Assembly (NCBI RefSeq): GCF_000142805.1 | Contig: NC_013082.1 | Location: 186,001 to 250,000 of the forward strand | Reading direction: 5' to 3' | DNA length: 64,000 bases | DNA from: Lachancea thermotolerans CBS 6340 | Taxonomy: Eukaryota > Ascomycota > Saccharomycetes > Saccharomycetales > Saccharomycetaceae | In this document: positions 28,785 through 39,394 of the stretch, one piece after another | Numbering within the stretch: position 1 is the first letter of the stretch | Layout: each line of letters begins with the position of its first letter | The notes under the pieces: generated by a model | The model's input: only the letters and a program-made list of their open reading frames with translations | What the model was told of the DNA's origin: nothing | Databases searched by the model: none | Position numbers and translations under genes: made by a program

Positions 28785-31700
28785 TCAAATAGACAAGTAC
28801 TTTTCCATGAGACTATTGGCCAACTCTGGATTTCCGCTCTCATTATATATTAAAATGCAATTATAAGCGGCATGTCTCTTTAATTTCTCGTCACCGTACT
28901 CCGTCATAACCTTTTGATAGTATCGTGTTGCAATTGAAAACAAGCCAAGGAGGTGGAATGCACGGCCAATGTTATAATCAGCCTCTTGCTTCTCTGTGCT
29001 TGAGTATCTGTTAGCACGAATGTCATGGTAGCGGTATAGAAACCTCAGCCCATGTAGAATTTGGAAATGTCTTGACGCAGTCAGTCTTTGCATGGAACGG
29101 TGTAAATGAGCCAAGCCTGTCATGAGGTTGATCATGGGGTCTTCATAAAGCTCAGGCTCCAGTCGATTAAGATACTGTAATGCCAACAAAAAGCCTTTAC
29201 TTGAGTAAAGAAGCATGGCGTAGATGTAGTGCAAATAAGGAGACTTGAATTTATCTGGGTTCGAAACCTTTTTGTTAGTAACGGAGGCCTGCCCTGCAAC
29301 ATGCTGGCCGTAACGTATACTATCGTAAGCTTTCAGCTGTCTCAAGAAAAACTTTTGCTGCACAGTGGAGCTCAAAATATCCGAAGACATCTGTCCTCGG
29401 GCGACACAAAACATGAAACATTGGAAAACTTTCCTGTTAAATTGAAATTGATTTAAAACACCACGCAGGTTCTCGACAAGTTCATCTTCATCTTCTAAGC
29501 GGAGGACAATAGCCAGATTAACAAATTTCATCATTTTCACTTTTTCCGGATCTTGTGCAAAAACATTCACCTCTTGCGCTGTTTCAATGACGCTTAATCC
29601 ATCTTCCACACTTTGAAGTTTTGTAATGACTAGAGATAATTCCATGAAAAGCTCAAACCACTGCTGATACGTCAAACCTCTAAGCTCTGTTGAGGATGTG
29701 AGTGATACACGCTCCTCGAGTAAAGGCAAACCGTCTAGTAAATTTTCACCTTCTGACAGCTTAGATAGCCTCTTGATTTTATAGTCAATAATTTTATTGA
29801 ATTTACGACTTCTCTTGATAACGCCCACAAATTTCTTTGATCGGCTTTTCACAAAAAAGTTCTTGACGCTAGAGAATACGTCTATCAGATCTGAAGCGGT
29901 ATCGATCCAGAGAGTGGTTTGACTTTCTTGCCCCTTTTCCATGCCTTCTTTGTAAATTTTTAGTCGATTATATTTATCAAGGACATTCGATGTTATCCTT
30001 TTCTCGCGTTCCTTCCTTTCCCTTTCTGCGTCTTGCGGTGTGCGTTTCCGCTTTGCAGCTGTCTTTCTTATATGAATATCTTCTAATAAAGGCTTCCCCA
30101 ATTCATTAGTGCTCCGCTCTTCTGGCCCTTGATTAGGCTGATCATTTAAACCGGCAACATCCTGTCGAATGTCTGTGGCTTGCTGTTTTCGGGTCTCAAC
30201 AACCTCAAGCAACAAGGCATTAAAGGTCTCATGATCCTCCAAGTGATAATATATTTCAGCAAGTGTTAATTTTGTTTCCAGATCCTCTGGCGCAAGCTCA
30301 ACCAGCTTTTTGAAAATGAGTTTTGCGTTTTCATAGTCCTCCACTTCTTTATAGCATTTGCTCAACGGTTTGTAAACTTCTAGCGTACAGTAATCTGGTA
30401 TTTGTAGGAGTGGTGCGAAGAATTCTATAGCCTCCTGGAATCTCTCGGCCTTCGTTAGAGCACACGCTACCTCAAAAAAAAGATCCGTTATATCCACAAA
30501 AGTTTCATCGTACAAAGCTTGGAAGTGGTTCATGGCCTCCAAAACGTGTTTGTTGTTCAACCTCAAAAGACCAAGCCTTACTCGAATGTCAATGGGAAGG
30601 ATATAAGACTTCTCTTTCTCTTCTTTACTCAGAGCATCAAACTTGCTGTTCTTAAACCTCCTCTTGTCAAATTCTGAATCATCGTTGACATTATCCCAAA
30701 AAGTCTGCTTTTCTCTTTTTTGGATCCACCTGGCACACTTTTTTATTGTTTTGATACCAGTATTTTCCCCTGATTGCTTTAGAAAAAGCTCCGCGAGGAT
30801 GTTGAGGGACGACCAATCAAAAGCGATGCACCTAAATTTCTTGTGGATTTTTTTCCAGTTAATGTGTGAATATTCCTTGTAACCCTCTTCAGCTTCATCA
30901 AGGTCCTCGCTTTCGTCGTCATTAGACTCATTCCCACTTTCTCCCGATGATTCAACCGCATTTTCCGCTGCAGAAATGAGGGCTTCTCGTTTCTGGACGT
31001 TAGCTTCGAAAATTTTGATGTAGAGCTCAATTGCTTCATTGATACGGTTATAGTCCACATAGAGTATAGCGAGCTCTCGCAAAAGATTTCCGTCATAAGG
31101 GTTGTTGTTGTGTAATCTCTGGAAACCTTCCAATGCTCTCCCAAGTTGATTGGTTTTTTTGTATAGGATGGATCGCCCATACAAACATTCCCAATCATCG
31201 CTGTTCATACGCAGGGCTCTCGTATAACAATAAATTGCTTGTCGAATATGGCCAAGGTCTGAAGATAGGGTCGCTACGACCTTCCAAAACTCCCAGTCTG
31301 AAGGGTTCAAATGAGCTGCAAGGAACCAGGAATTACAGCAATCATTAAATCGTCCCTGTAGCTGGTAAATATCTCCCAGGGTCTTGTATGCTGCAAAGTT
31401 CTTGACATCTTTTTTGATGACTTCGTTATAAAGATGTTCTGCAACTTGTATGTCATTTCGAACAAACGCCTCGTTTGCTTCAGAAAGAAGTTGTGCCACC
31501 TCAGGGTCCAAGACCCTCTCTCTTACGTTTCGTTTCGGAGCCTTGCCTACAGATTCCTTCTTTTTCTTAGCTTTGTTTTTCCTCTTGACCTTGAAATTGT
31601 TTGCCTCTCTAATAGCGTCCATGAAGTCCTGCTCATCATATTCATCATCTGAAAATTCCCCGTAGTCCGAGAACTCAGCTAGCAAATCTGCGTCTTCGTA

Positions 31701-31952
31701 GTGATTTTCGTCGATCGAACCTTTTTCCTCTAATTGTTCAGCATCAAGATGCGTGCCATCTTGCTCTAATAGTCTCTCGTCAAAAACCTCATCTTCACTT
31801 GCAGTTGAGTCTGAAAAACCAGTAACATTACCATCTGTTCTTCCGTCATTTTCATCATCAATAAGATCTCTTAGCTCGTCTAAATTACCATAGAACTCCT
31901 CTTCATCAATATTCTTTTCCTCTCCATTCTCGTTTGCATTCTCCTCGACCAT
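28785..31952 (-). CDS. TFC4: Tfc4 (tau131), TFIIIC subunit with TPR repeats
   Basis: A 1055-residue subunit of RNA polymerase III factor TFIIIC (S. cerevisiae 1025). Tau131 bridges the A-box-bound tauA module to TFIIIB by contacting Brf1 and Bdp1. The first 130 residues are highly acidic (EEFYGNLDELRDLIDDEND and similar), then a Lys/Arg patch (KRKNKAKKKK), and then two TPR arrays: about 155-330, with typical AYKTLGDIYQLQGRF, and about 470-620, with LAEIYYHLEDHETF. A charged linker (about 620-720) and a further helical-repeat C-terminus follow. It shares a 271-bp promoter with UFD1, as in S. cerevisiae. Confidence 0.95.
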   Translation of the reverse strand: MVEENANENGEEKNIDEEEFYGNLDELRDLIDDENDGRTDGNVTGFSDSTASEDEVFDERLLEQDGTHLDAEQLEEKGSIDENHYEDADLLAEFSDYGEFSDDEYDEQDFMDAIREANNFKVKRKNKAKKKKESVGKAPKRNVRERVLDPEVAQLLSEANEAFVRNDIQVAEHLYNEVIKKDVKNFAAYKTLGDIYQLQGRFNDCCNSWFLAAHLNPSDWEFWKVVATLSSDLGHIRQAIYCYTRALRMNSDDWECLYGRSILYKKTNQLGRALEGFQRLHNNNPYDGNLLRELAILYVDYNRINEAIELYIKIFEANVQKREALISAAENAVESSGESGNESNDDESEDLDEAEEGYKEYSHINWKKIHKKFRCIAFDWSSLNILAELFLKQSGENTGIKTIKKCARWIQKREKQTFWDNVNDDSEFDKRRFKNSKFDALSKEEKEKSYILPIDIRVRLGLLRLNNKHVLEAMNHFQALYDETFVDITDLFFEVACALTKAERFQEAIEFFAPLLQIPDYCTLEVYKPLSKCYKEVEDYENAKLIFKKLVELAPEDLETKLTLAEIYYHLEDHETFNALLLEVVETRKQQATDIRQDVAGLNDQPNQGPEERSTNELGKPLLEDIHIRKTAAKRKRTPQDAERERKEREKRITSNVLDKYNRLKIYKEGMEKGQESQTTLWIDTASDLIDVFSSVKNFFVKSRSKKFVGVIKRSRKFNKIIDYKIKRLSKLSEGENLLDGLPLLEERVSLTSSTELRGLTYQQWFELFMELSLVITKLQSVEDGLSVIETAQEVNVFAQDPEKVKMMKFVNLAIVLRLEDEDELVENLRGVLNQFQFNRKVFQCFMFCVARGQMSSDILSSTVQQKFFLRQLKAYDSIRYGQHVAGQASVTNKKVSNPDKFKSPYLHYIYAMLLYSSKGFLLALQYLNRLEPELYEDPMINLMTGLAHLHRSMQRLTASRHFQILHGLRFLYRYHDIRANRYSSTEKQEADYNIGRAFHLLGLFSIATRYYQKVMTEYGDEKLKRHAAYNCILIYNESGNPELANSLMEKYLSI

Positions 31953-32080
31953 GTTCGTGATGGAAACCTGCCGCCTTCAGTCTGCGAATTTGTGTATAGT
32001 GAATTACATCCTTTTTTCCAAAATTGAATTGCATTCAAGGTAATCATAGTGGAGAAAGGATGAAAGTCGTGGCTAATGCT

Positions 32081-32093
32081 ATCACGAGAAACG
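32081..32093 (+). promoter_or_regulatory. Abf1-type site in the TFC4-UFD1 divergent promoter
   Basis: ATCACGAGAAACG matches RTCRYBNNNNACG at every fixed position. It lies about midway between the TFC4 and UFD1 start codons, where Abf1 often sets up a nucleosome-free divergent promoter. One or two chance matches would be expected over all the intergenic DNA of the window, so this is only suggestive. Confidence 0.35.
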
Positions 32094-32223
32094 TGACCTA
32101 AAATTCAAGTCATTGTCTTCGTGAAGTTGTTCAAAAGTTAGGGCAATGATGCTCAAGAGAAATGCGAACAACACTGTCCGTGAAAATCTTAATATAAATT
32201 TCAGACACTAAAGAAAGTTCTTC

Positions 32224-33279
32224 ATGTTTTCAGGATTTGGTGGCTTTGGGGGATTCAATGCCGGGTTCGTCAACATCCCGCAGAAGTTTGAGGATTTCTT
32301 TAGATGCTACCCTATTTCAATGATGAACGACCGAATTAGAAAGGACGACGCCAACTTTGGCGGAAAAATATTCCTACCTCCCAGTGCTCTCAATAAGCTG
32401 ACAATGTTAAATGTTAGATACCCAATGTTGTTTGAGCTGACAGTCCCAGACACCAAAAAAGTCACACACGGGGGCGTTTTAGAGTTTATTGCAGAAGAGG
32501 GGAGAGTATATTTGCCACAGTGGATGATGGAAACTCTTGGAGTGAATCCGGGGTCTTTACTCCAGATTGCTTCCACTGATGTTCCATTAGGTCAGTTTGT
32601 GAAAATCGAACCGCAGTCGGTCGATTTTCTAGACATATCAGACCCTAAGGCTGTGTTGGAAAACGTACTTCGCAAGTTTTCTACGCTCACAGTTGATGAC
32701 ATTATAGAAATAAATTACAACAGCAAACTGTACCGCATAAAAGTGCTCGAGGTGAAACCTGAGTCATCTTCCAATAGTATCTGTGTCATCGAAACTGATT
32801 TGGTGACTGACTTTGCACCTCCCGTCGGCTATGTCGAGCCCGACTATCGCACGGAGCATCGAAAAAGCCAAAAGCCTAAATTAGATCCCTCAGCTCAAGG
32901 TCTAGGTCCCATGTCGCAAAGAATCGACTACGCAACTTCTGTCAAATCTACCAGCACTACCAGAGCGTTTGTGGGGACGGGTCAAAGCTTGTCCGGTAGG
33001 ACTGCTAATAAAAGTGAAGAAAGAGAGTTGGAACGCCCCATGATATCCTTAGACAACGAACCAGCTCCTTTGAGGCTCCCTGAGGGTCAACTTTTTTTTG
33101 GATTTCCCGTGGTTTTACCAAAGAAGGCATCCGACTCGCAAGACGAGAACACTGAAGAAAGCCAATTTCAAGGTGCTGGCCAGAGCTTGAGGCAAAGCAA
33201 CAAGAGGCGAGGAAAAAAGGATCACTCAAGTCCTCGACCTAAGGCTCCAAAAAGCCCCGAAGTAATTGAAATAGATTAA
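32224..33279 (+). CDS. UFD1: Ufd1, Cdc48 adaptor for ubiquitinated substrates
   Basis: A 351-residue protein (S. cerevisiae 361), nearly identical to it over the N-terminal region. With Npl4 it recruits Cdc48 to polyubiquitinated proteins for extraction in ERAD and chromatin turnover. Residues about 15-195 form the double-psi barrel and beta domain that bind ubiquitin, with landmarks FFRCYPISMMNDRIRKDDAN and VLEFIAEEGRVYLPQWMM. The C-terminal half is less ordered, containing the LPEGQLFFGFP SHP-type box (about 280-290) that docks on Cdc48 and the terminal motif KAPKSPEVIEID. It ends 95 bp from the convergent BRE4-like stop. Confidence 0.97.
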   Translation: MFSGFGGFGGFNAGFVNIPQKFEDFFRCYPISMMNDRIRKDDANFGGKIFLPPSALNKLTMLNVRYPMLFELTVPDTKKVTHGGVLEFIAEEGRVYLPQWMMETLGVNPGSLLQIASTDVPLGQFVKIEPQSVDFLDISDPKAVLENVLRKFSTLTVDDIIEINYNSKLYRIKVLEVKPESSSNSICVIETDLVTDFAPPVGYVEPDYRTEHRKSQKPKLDPSAQGLGPMSQRIDYATSVKSTSTTRAFVGTGQSLSGRTANKSEERELERPMISLDNEPAPLRLPEGQLFFGFPVVLPKKASDSQDENTEESQFQGAGQSLRQSNKRRGKKDHSSPRPKAPKSPEVIEID

Positions 33280-33374
33280 AAGGTAACTTTGATTTATTAT
33301 GGATGTGTTGAGGCTCGCCCCAAGTAATTATAGTGCTTAAATATGAGATCACTTTAGATGTGGCTGGGAATGTT

Positions 33375-36300
33375 TTAGTTCAATATCATCTTCTTCAAGG
33401 CCAAAGGAAGCTCCTCGTCAGAATCTGATTCCAAACTGGACTCCTCTTCTATCTCACCCTTTCCCAGAGTTCTAAGCTTAGACAACGGGTTGATTTGCTC
33501 TTCAGGATTATTGCGCGAGCTTATAGAAAAAGCTCTCTTTCGGAACCCACTAGGTAGTTTTTTCAAGCCGCTTTTACGGGAAGCAATGCGGGCTAGATCG
33601 AGATCCTCTGAAGCTTCGCTTTTGACAGACGGCGTATTATTTAAAGCCACAGGCATATCGCGCTCAAACTCATCGGTATCATGATCCGAGTCCCTAGAAG
33701 TTGTTGGCGTAAGTGGGTGCGTTGGGCGATTGTTTTCTGCCTTATTAGACTTGCTCACCGCGCCTCTTTTGCGTGGTGCACCTTTCTCGAAAAACTTATC
33801 AAATTTCAAAGCTGCTTCAGCCGCCCAGTCTTCGTAAAGCGGTCTGGATAAAAATCCGTATTTGAACTCGTTGACCCCGACTATGATCTTGGTTAAGAAA
33901 ACCAATTCTTCCACATACTCAATTATCTCCTCTGCGGCAGCACTCGAGGCGTTCCAACTGAGAAATTTCTCTTTCATAATATATTCGTGTGGAGGTAATG
34001 TACTCCTCCGTTTGTGGGTAGTCATAAAAAGTTCCTCATTAGTGCCTTCATCATCATCGGAACTCTCGTCTCTGAATAGATCTGTCAAGACCCGCGGTTG
34101 CATGCTCTTCATTTGAGACGCATACTTCACTTTTAGAGTTTCCTGGACTTTGTTAACAAGCCTTCTATGAGCTATTCTCGCACTTGGTAGGTATTGAGGC
34201 AAAGGCGTCTTATTGAGGACAGCTTCTTGAACAGCTCTCATCAATGCTGTAATTGAAGCGACGTATTGTCTTCGATAGCTATGCACCATTTGGTTTAGTT
34301 CCTCAATAATCGCACTTCCATATTGCTTCCTTAGCAGTATCATATTATCCATCCGGTCAATGATTTGACGTTGAATGTAAATCATTTGAGTAAACACTTT
34401 TTCGAGCTCAGTATACTCTCCCTTCAGCCTAGGTTCTTGACGAGTCAATCCTTTGTAGTCTGATGCTCTCGATAAGGCCGATTTAGCGCTTTGAGAGATT
34501 TTTGCGCATTTTTGGAACCTTTCCTCGGTCAAACTTGACTTCAATGGCTCTCCCTCAAGACCCGAAGCGAGCAAAATTTGCATTTCAGATATACAACCCG
34601 CAACAAAAGAGATTTCTTCATTTAATTGTTCCCTTGCGGTCATCGGAAACATTGTCATCTGCGCTAAAACCGCGACTCCACCTCCATAACCCACTGCCAA
34701 GCATCTTTTTGCAAAATTCACTAAAATAGATCCCTGATTGTCAGATGGTATGATAGCTGCCAACATCACAACGTAAATACTAATAATTTGAATAATTGCA
34801 GCTTTGACATACGGCGAGCCCAGCAAGTAATAAAACCCAGGGACAGCACCAAAAATAGTCACCACAACTTCCAAATAAGGATTGGTTTGATTACACCCTG
34901 CCAAATAAGAAACGTATGCCCATGCGGCACCAAGAATCACGCCAACTCCTCTCAAAAAGAACACCCAAAAAGTTCCCCCAACAGACGGTTCAAGAGCTAG
35001 AATACACACGAAACCAATCCATGCACCTCTGTAATTGACGTACCATTCTCTCGCCTTCGGAATGAACATTGGAAATGAAGCCAGCATTAAGGCGACTGTG
35101 ACCTGCAAACCAAACCTAAAGTGGAAGTTGTACCTAGTGTAAAAGTCATGGCAGAAAATCATTACCTTAATTAGAGGATTACCAAAGGACTGTTTTCGGG
35201 TACTTGTTTTCATGGAACCACTACGCTTTGTGTTTTCAACAGCTTTTGTAATGGGCAAAACCAAATCCTTAGATAAACGTTTGACATTGTTGGGTTTTCG
35301 TTGAGAAAGCAGAGCAGACTCCTCTCCCTGGGGTCTTTTAACTCCCATATCAGCAGGTGGTCTATAGTTGTTTTCAATGTTACCTCCTGTTAAACTTTGA
35401 CTCTCAGTAATAGTTCTTGAAGTGTTTGCACCCGTAATCCACGTCTTAAAAGCATCATAGTTGCTCAAAAAATGAATCCATAGGGTCTTGCCTCTGAGCG
35501 CGCCTTTAGCTTCTTGAACTTTTCTCTTTTGATATACCTTGTGAGTCTCTTTCATGAGTGTTATGACAGAATTAGTGGTTTCTTTGAAATTCATTAAAAA
35601 TGAAGAGAAAAGAAACATTTCATCATTGGGTTGTAGCAGGTCCTCATCTAAATGAATAAGCTCTTCACGGGCTTTCAAGTCAAATTCAATCACTCCAGCT
35701 ATTAGACCTTCAACTGCCCCTTCAAAATCAAAGTCTGTTGGAATATTCCTATTGTTCTCGAAAGCTGCTGCGAATTCATCCGAGAAGACTTCAGATTTAT
35801 CCACCTTTTTGAGATTCACGTCATAGGAGCAAGCAATAGCGACTTTGGCCATATACAAAGACTGACTCATGTTCTTGTGTAGATCAAAAACCACACCTTT
35901 CATTTTATTCAAAACTTTCAAAAGCTTGGTAGCATCTCCATGCCGCAATTCTCGCTCTGTCTCAATGTTCATCAAGTCATTATTAACAGATTCTCTGTCT
36001 CCTCTTCCAACGAGTATAAGTTCGAGCTGGCATGCATTCACTAAGGCATTAATGTACATTGAAAGCTCTTTGAAAGTCTTAGTAACAGTCTTAAGTTCTG
36101 AAGGTGGCACATAGGAATAAGAGATTTCATACATGCATTCATCCAACACTAAACCACAGTTCGAAACTTTACTATCAATAGAGCCTTTGAGCTTGATCAA
36201 CTTGGCAAGCGATATTGATTCCTTCTTGTAAAGCGAGTCCGAAGGCTTTTTCACATCAATTGAAATAAAAAAGTTTACTGCAGAATCAATAGACTTATGA

Positions 36301-36959
36301 ATTTCATTCAAAGCATCGACCGTAGCGTTACCCAAATACGTGCTCCCAAACTCGGGGAAAAGCAGCAGATTCCAAAATATAGAAAGCGCAATTCCCAAAT
36401 AAAAAGGAACACTAAAGGCTTTGGCCACTGTTCCTGCATCTTGTGTCAGCGGTGCCAGGAATGCGAAATGGACAACCAGAAATAAAGGAAAAACAATATG
36501 AAAGTAATGATGAGAGACAGAGCGCATCCAGCCATGTACAAACAACATAATGGTTTCAAAAACAGCTAGTATGGCCAATGCAGATTCATAACTTTTGTAA
36601 TTATGAGCATACTGCTCCCCCTCAGACACGGTATGCCAAGTATGCCCGAGGCACCTTTGCGCTATGAAGCGTCCAAGGAGAGAGTAAGCAAGACCGAAAA
36701 GTAACCCAGTTATGCAGTAGATGGCGCCTTGAATGGTGGCGCTTACCCGTCTTCCTGGATGGACCATAACGGCAATCAAGGGAAGCATTGAAGGTTGGTT
36801 TCCGAGCCTGTCTCTGACTTTTGGTATCAAACAGAAAATGAGGGCCACTGTAGCATGAACAGTGGACTTGAAGATTCTCTGTGCCAAAATCCTACTGCAG
36901 GGAAAATGGCGCTTGAGAAATCTACCAACCCTCTTTCCCCTCAACTTTGCATTGCCCAT
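33375..36959 (-). CDS. BRE4: Bre4-like membrane protein (ArAE_2 family)
   Basis: A 1194-residue integral membrane protein of the fungal brefeldin-A-sensitivity family (S. cerevisiae Bre4 is 1125). Two blocks of closely spaced hydrophobic helices, at about 30-215 and 610-760, flank a soluble region of about 390 residues. This duplicated layout is shared with aromatic-acid exporter (ArAE/FUSC) proteins. The N-terminus reads KSTVHATVALIFCLIPKVR and PLIAVMVHPGRR. The C-terminal 430 residues are cytosolic-looking, with helical and then Ser/Asp-rich segments. Function is poorly known beyond altered brefeldin sensitivity and possible export across endomembranes. I recognise the family; orthology to BRE4 itself is likely but its S. 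cerevisiae locus is on another chromosome. Confidence 0.75.
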   Translation of the reverse strand: MGNAKLRGKRVGRFLKRHFPCSRILAQRIFKSTVHATVALIFCLIPKVRDRLGNQPSMLPLIAVMVHPGRRVSATIQGAIYCITGLLFGLAYSLLGRFIAQRCLGHTWHTVSEGEQYAHNYKSYESALAILAVFETIMLFVHGWMRSVSHHYFHIVFPLFLVVHFAFLAPLTQDAGTVAKAFSVPFYLGIALSIFWNLLLFPEFGSTYLGNATVDALNEIHKSIDSAVNFFISIDVKKPSDSLYKKESISLAKLIKLKGSIDSKVSNCGLVLDECMYEISYSYVPPSELKTVTKTFKELSMYINALVNACQLELILVGRGDRESVNNDLMNIETERELRHGDATKLLKVLNKMKGVVFDLHKNMSQSLYMAKVAIACSYDVNLKKVDKSEVFSDEFAAAFENNRNIPTDFDFEGAVEGLIAGVIEFDLKAREELIHLDEDLLQPNDEMFLFSSFLMNFKETTNSVITLMKETHKVYQKRKVQEAKGALRGKTLWIHFLSNYDAFKTWITGANTSRTITESQSLTGGNIENNYRPPADMGVKRPQGEESALLSQRKPNNVKRLSKDLVLPITKAVENTKRSGSMKTSTRKQSFGNPLIKVMIFCHDFYTRYNFHFRFGLQVTVALMLASFPMFIPKAREWYVNYRGAWIGFVCILALEPSVGGTFWVFFLRGVGVILGAAWAYVSYLAGCNQTNPYLEVVVTIFGAVPGFYYLLGSPYVKAAIIQIISIYVVMLAAIIPSDNQGSILVNFAKRCLAVGYGGGVAVLAQMTMFPMTAREQLNEEISFVAGCISEMQILLASGLEGEPLKSSLTEERFQKCAKISQSAKSALSRASDYKGLTRQEPRLKGEYTELEKVFTQMIYIQRQIIDRMDNMILLRKQYGSAIIEELNQMVHSYRRQYVASITALMRAVQEAVLNKTPLPQYLPSARIAHRRLVNKVQETLKVKYASQMKSMQPRVLTDLFRDESSDDDEGTNEELFMTTHKRRSTLPPHEYIMKEKFLSWNASSAAAEEIIEYVEELVFLTKIIVGVNEFKYGFLSRPLYEDWAAEAALKFDKFFEKGAPRKRGAVSKSNKAENNRPTHPLTPTTSRDSDHDTDEFERDMPVALNNTPSVKSEASEDLDLARIASRKSGLKKLPSGFRKRAFSISSRNNPEEQINPLSKLRTLGKGEIEEESSLESDSDEELPLALKKMILN

Positions 36960-37079
36960 TGGTGAGTTATTGAAGCCCCTTCAGCTGTTCGACGCTGACA
37001 GAACTTGGTGCGTGGCTATTAAAACGTTATCTTCAAGAACTCTACGATCTCATCGGCCTGACTTTTAATATCAGGTGTT

Positions 37080-38204
37080 TTACACCTTATGTTTTTCCCC
37101 AGGGAATCCATCTCCGATGTGATCATGTGACATTAACGAAAAATCCTGGTCCCCATCACATGTTGGCTGTTCAACAACATCAGAAACGTCCTTCAAATCA
37201 AACTCACTTTGCCCTATTTGCCCTCCCAACTCCAGAAATTTCTTGTAAACTACTCTGCTCCTTTCTGACAGCAACTGTATTAAGTCGGGCCAATAAAGCT
37301 CATGTTCATAAGTGAAGTTTAGCCGACCTCCGTAGCTATTTTCCAGTTGGGTTTCCTCGACGTGGTCATCAAACGCATCTTCGTAACGCACCTTGGATCT
37401 CGTGGTTGGATCTATAAGGGGATGAAACAGCTTCAGGAAATTCCATCCATACCATGGAATATTAATTAGAATTGCCTTACCCAGGCACTCCGGATAATGC
37501 TTTTGTAAAAGATGTAAAACCTGTCTGCTTACGGAAATTGGCGGCATTCGAGTGAACGGGATCCCAGCTGGCGTTTGGAAGTCAATAAGAACGGTCATTG
37601 ATTCTACACCTGGTGGCATCAATACCAGAGCGCTTTCAACCATGAAAATGAGGTGCTGAACTTGAGCAAAGCTAGTTGTGGTATTCTGACGACCTGGCCT
37701 CACAATTAAAATAGGCCTCTGGCTGCGGTCGTATCCTAAAAGCAGCATTCCCCCACTTTCGTTTTCAGATGAAGCAGCCTCAACAAGGCTTGAATGAAAG
37801 CGGCCTTCGTTATCAATAATGCCAAACTCCCTTCTCCAAATGACTGTGTTCGTTAAGCGTGCGATTGCTTCCTCTTGATCCCACTTTGCTGAGCGGAGAA
37901 AACGCAATATACGATCCGCGGTCAGCCAGCACTTCTCCCAAGAGGACAAGGGCTGTTCTGGCAATTTCTGACAATGTTCGGAGTCCTTAACTCTCGGTGA
38001 TTGGACAGGAAACGTACAGCCCTCTTGCTGGAAATGCTTGAGTACATTTCCAAAAACTAGCAACTCTTCCTTGCTTAGCCCAGTGACGCGCTTGGACTTA
38101 CCACTGCGCTGAGAACGAGGTCTAATGGCTTTATTACATTTTATAATATCACTCTTGTTATATTCCTTTCTAACTTCAACATTCCGTTTAGAGAATAGCC
38201 CCAT
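37080..38204 (-). CDS. PDR17: Pdr17, Sec14-like phosphatidylinositol transfer protein
   Basis: A 374-residue CRAL-TRIO protein (S. cerevisiae Pdr17 is 350). Pdr17 (Sfh4) acts with PstB2-dependent phosphatidylserine decarboxylation and, like Pdr16, in azole resistance. The N-terminal CRAL-TRIO helical region (about 95-150; LTADRILRFLRSAKWDQEEA) precedes the lipid-binding domain (about 165-330), with landmarks MLLLGYDRSQRPILIVRPGRQNT split across the barrel strands, VLIDFQTPAG, and HYPECLGKAILINIPWY. PDR16 and PDR17 are duplicates in S. cerevisiae; this single gene may represent both. It is followed by CWC23 and YIF1 on the same strand. Confidence 0.9.
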   Translation of the reverse strand: MGLFSKRNVEVRKEYNKSDIIKCNKAIRPRSQRSGKSKRVTGLSKEELLVFGNVLKHFQQEGCTFPVQSPRVKDSEHCQKLPEQPLSSWEKCWLTADRILRFLRSAKWDQEEAIARLTNTVIWRREFGIIDNEGRFHSSLVEAASSENESGGMLLLGYDRSQRPILIVRPGRQNTTTSFAQVQHLIFMVESALVLMPPGVESMTVLIDFQTPAGIPFTRMPPISVSRQVLHLLQKHYPECLGKAILINIPWYGWNFLKLFHPLIDPTTRSKVRYEDAFDDHVEETQLENSYGGRLNFTYEHELYWPDLIQLLSERSRVVYKKFLELGGQIGQSEFDLKDVSDVVEQPTCDGDQDFSLMSHDHIGDGFPGEKHKV

Positions 38205-38400
38205 GTTTGTTTCTTTAGGCTAACGAACTCATAAAGCAAATGCCAACCGAGAGTTGTCTCTAGCGGATGCCAGCATACACTCCTAGTCGACTTATGCGCC
38301 CAAGACTTCTAATGAGGCGTTAGTGTACGTTAAGTATGACATATAGTTACAGGAACCCTATTAACCCGTTCCCTGAAGCTCGCTCGTCACCTGGAGGAGT

Positions 38401-39249
38401 TTATCTACTAATTACGGGGCTACGGCCTAACCTTTCTTTGATGTACGGTCTCAGCTGCTCTTGATTAGTAAATGTGAAAGAAGTGTGTTGTGTTTTTGGC
38501 GAAATATCTTCAATATAAGAAAAGAAGGGGCTGCTATCCGAACAAGGTTTCTTGACATTCCATTCTGTGAGCACCCGAAGCGTATCATTAATATGAGGTA
38601 AAACCGCATAAGCGACTATGGTGCTATCGGCGCTGTAGTCATTTCTAGGCGAGTAGTAGAGGTCAACAAGCCGTACTTGGAGGGCATTGGACATCAAATC
38701 ACCAAGTTCTTGTTTACTCTGCAGTAATTTGTGATTTTGCAACTCAAACCTGAGTGTGCACGACTTTGTTAACTTGCGATTGGTATTTTCGGGTGAATAA
38801 TCCATGCGTTTCCAGTCGCCGTAAGGTAATTTGAAGTGCTTGAGCTTCCGCAGATATTGTCCATGCTCTTCAAAAACAGCTATGTTAGGCGTGCCTTGTG
38901 TCCTATCTCTTTTAACAGCCATTTCTCTTTGGTAGAGCTTTCGAGTTTGCTCCTGTCTGGCTTCATTTGCAATCTGTTGTTCAAAAAACACACCGATAAA
39001 CCACTGGTCGTATGCACTCCTCAACTTTGGGTCACTCAATATCTTAGCGGCTATGTCCAGCTGATGAAACTTCTGTCTAGAGTCAGAAACTTGGCGATTT
39101 TTATCGGGATGATGTTTCAGAGCCTGCTGTCTGAAATTGCGGCGAATTTGTAAAGGGCTCAACTTCGCCAGGTCTTCGGGGCCCTCCACCACTATACCAA
39201 GCAGTTCATAGAGGTTGACATGATCCTGGAACACGCTTTCAAGATCCAT
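38401..39249 (-). CDS. CWC23: Cwc23, spliceosomal J-domain protein
   Basis: A 282-residue type III J protein, the same length as S. cerevisiae Cwc23 (283). The J domain spans about residues 12-82 with the HPD tripeptide at 47-49. The C-terminal part is the essential region known to bind Ntr1 and support spliceosome disassembly by Prp43. In S. cerevisiae the J domain is largely dispensable. The gene lies between PDR17 and YIF1, where S. cerevisiae has none; its S. cerevisiae copy is on chromosome VII. Confidence 0.87.
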   Translation of the reverse strand: MDLESVFQDHVNLYELLGIVVEGPEDLAKLSPLQIRRNFRQQALKHHPDKNRQVSDSRQKFHQLDIAAKILSDPKLRSAYDQWFIGVFFEQQIANEARQEQTRKLYQREMAVKRDRTQGTPNIAVFEEHGQYLRKLKHFKLPYGDWKRMDYSPENTNRKLTKSCTLRFELQNHKLLQSKQELGDLMSNALQVRLVDLYYSPRNDYSADSTIVAYAVLPHINDTLRVLTEWNVKKPCSDSSPFFSYIEDISPKTQHTSFTFTNQEQLRPYIKERLGRSPVISR

Positions 39250-39394
39250 CGCGCTGTTGATGCGTCTAAATTGTTCGGAAAACTTTATTTTACAATCACT
39301 ACTTAAGGGGAAGGTGACATCGTAGCGCGTTATCTTATGTAATTGTTAAGCGCTATATAGAGTATGAAGCTAAACCTGATCCCAACTACTCATC

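Noticed and set aside
32081-32110. A Rpn4 (PACE) site in the UFD1 promoter
   Set aside because: Only a partial match (CGTGGCTAA near 32068 against GGTGGCAAA); two mismatches are too many to claim it.
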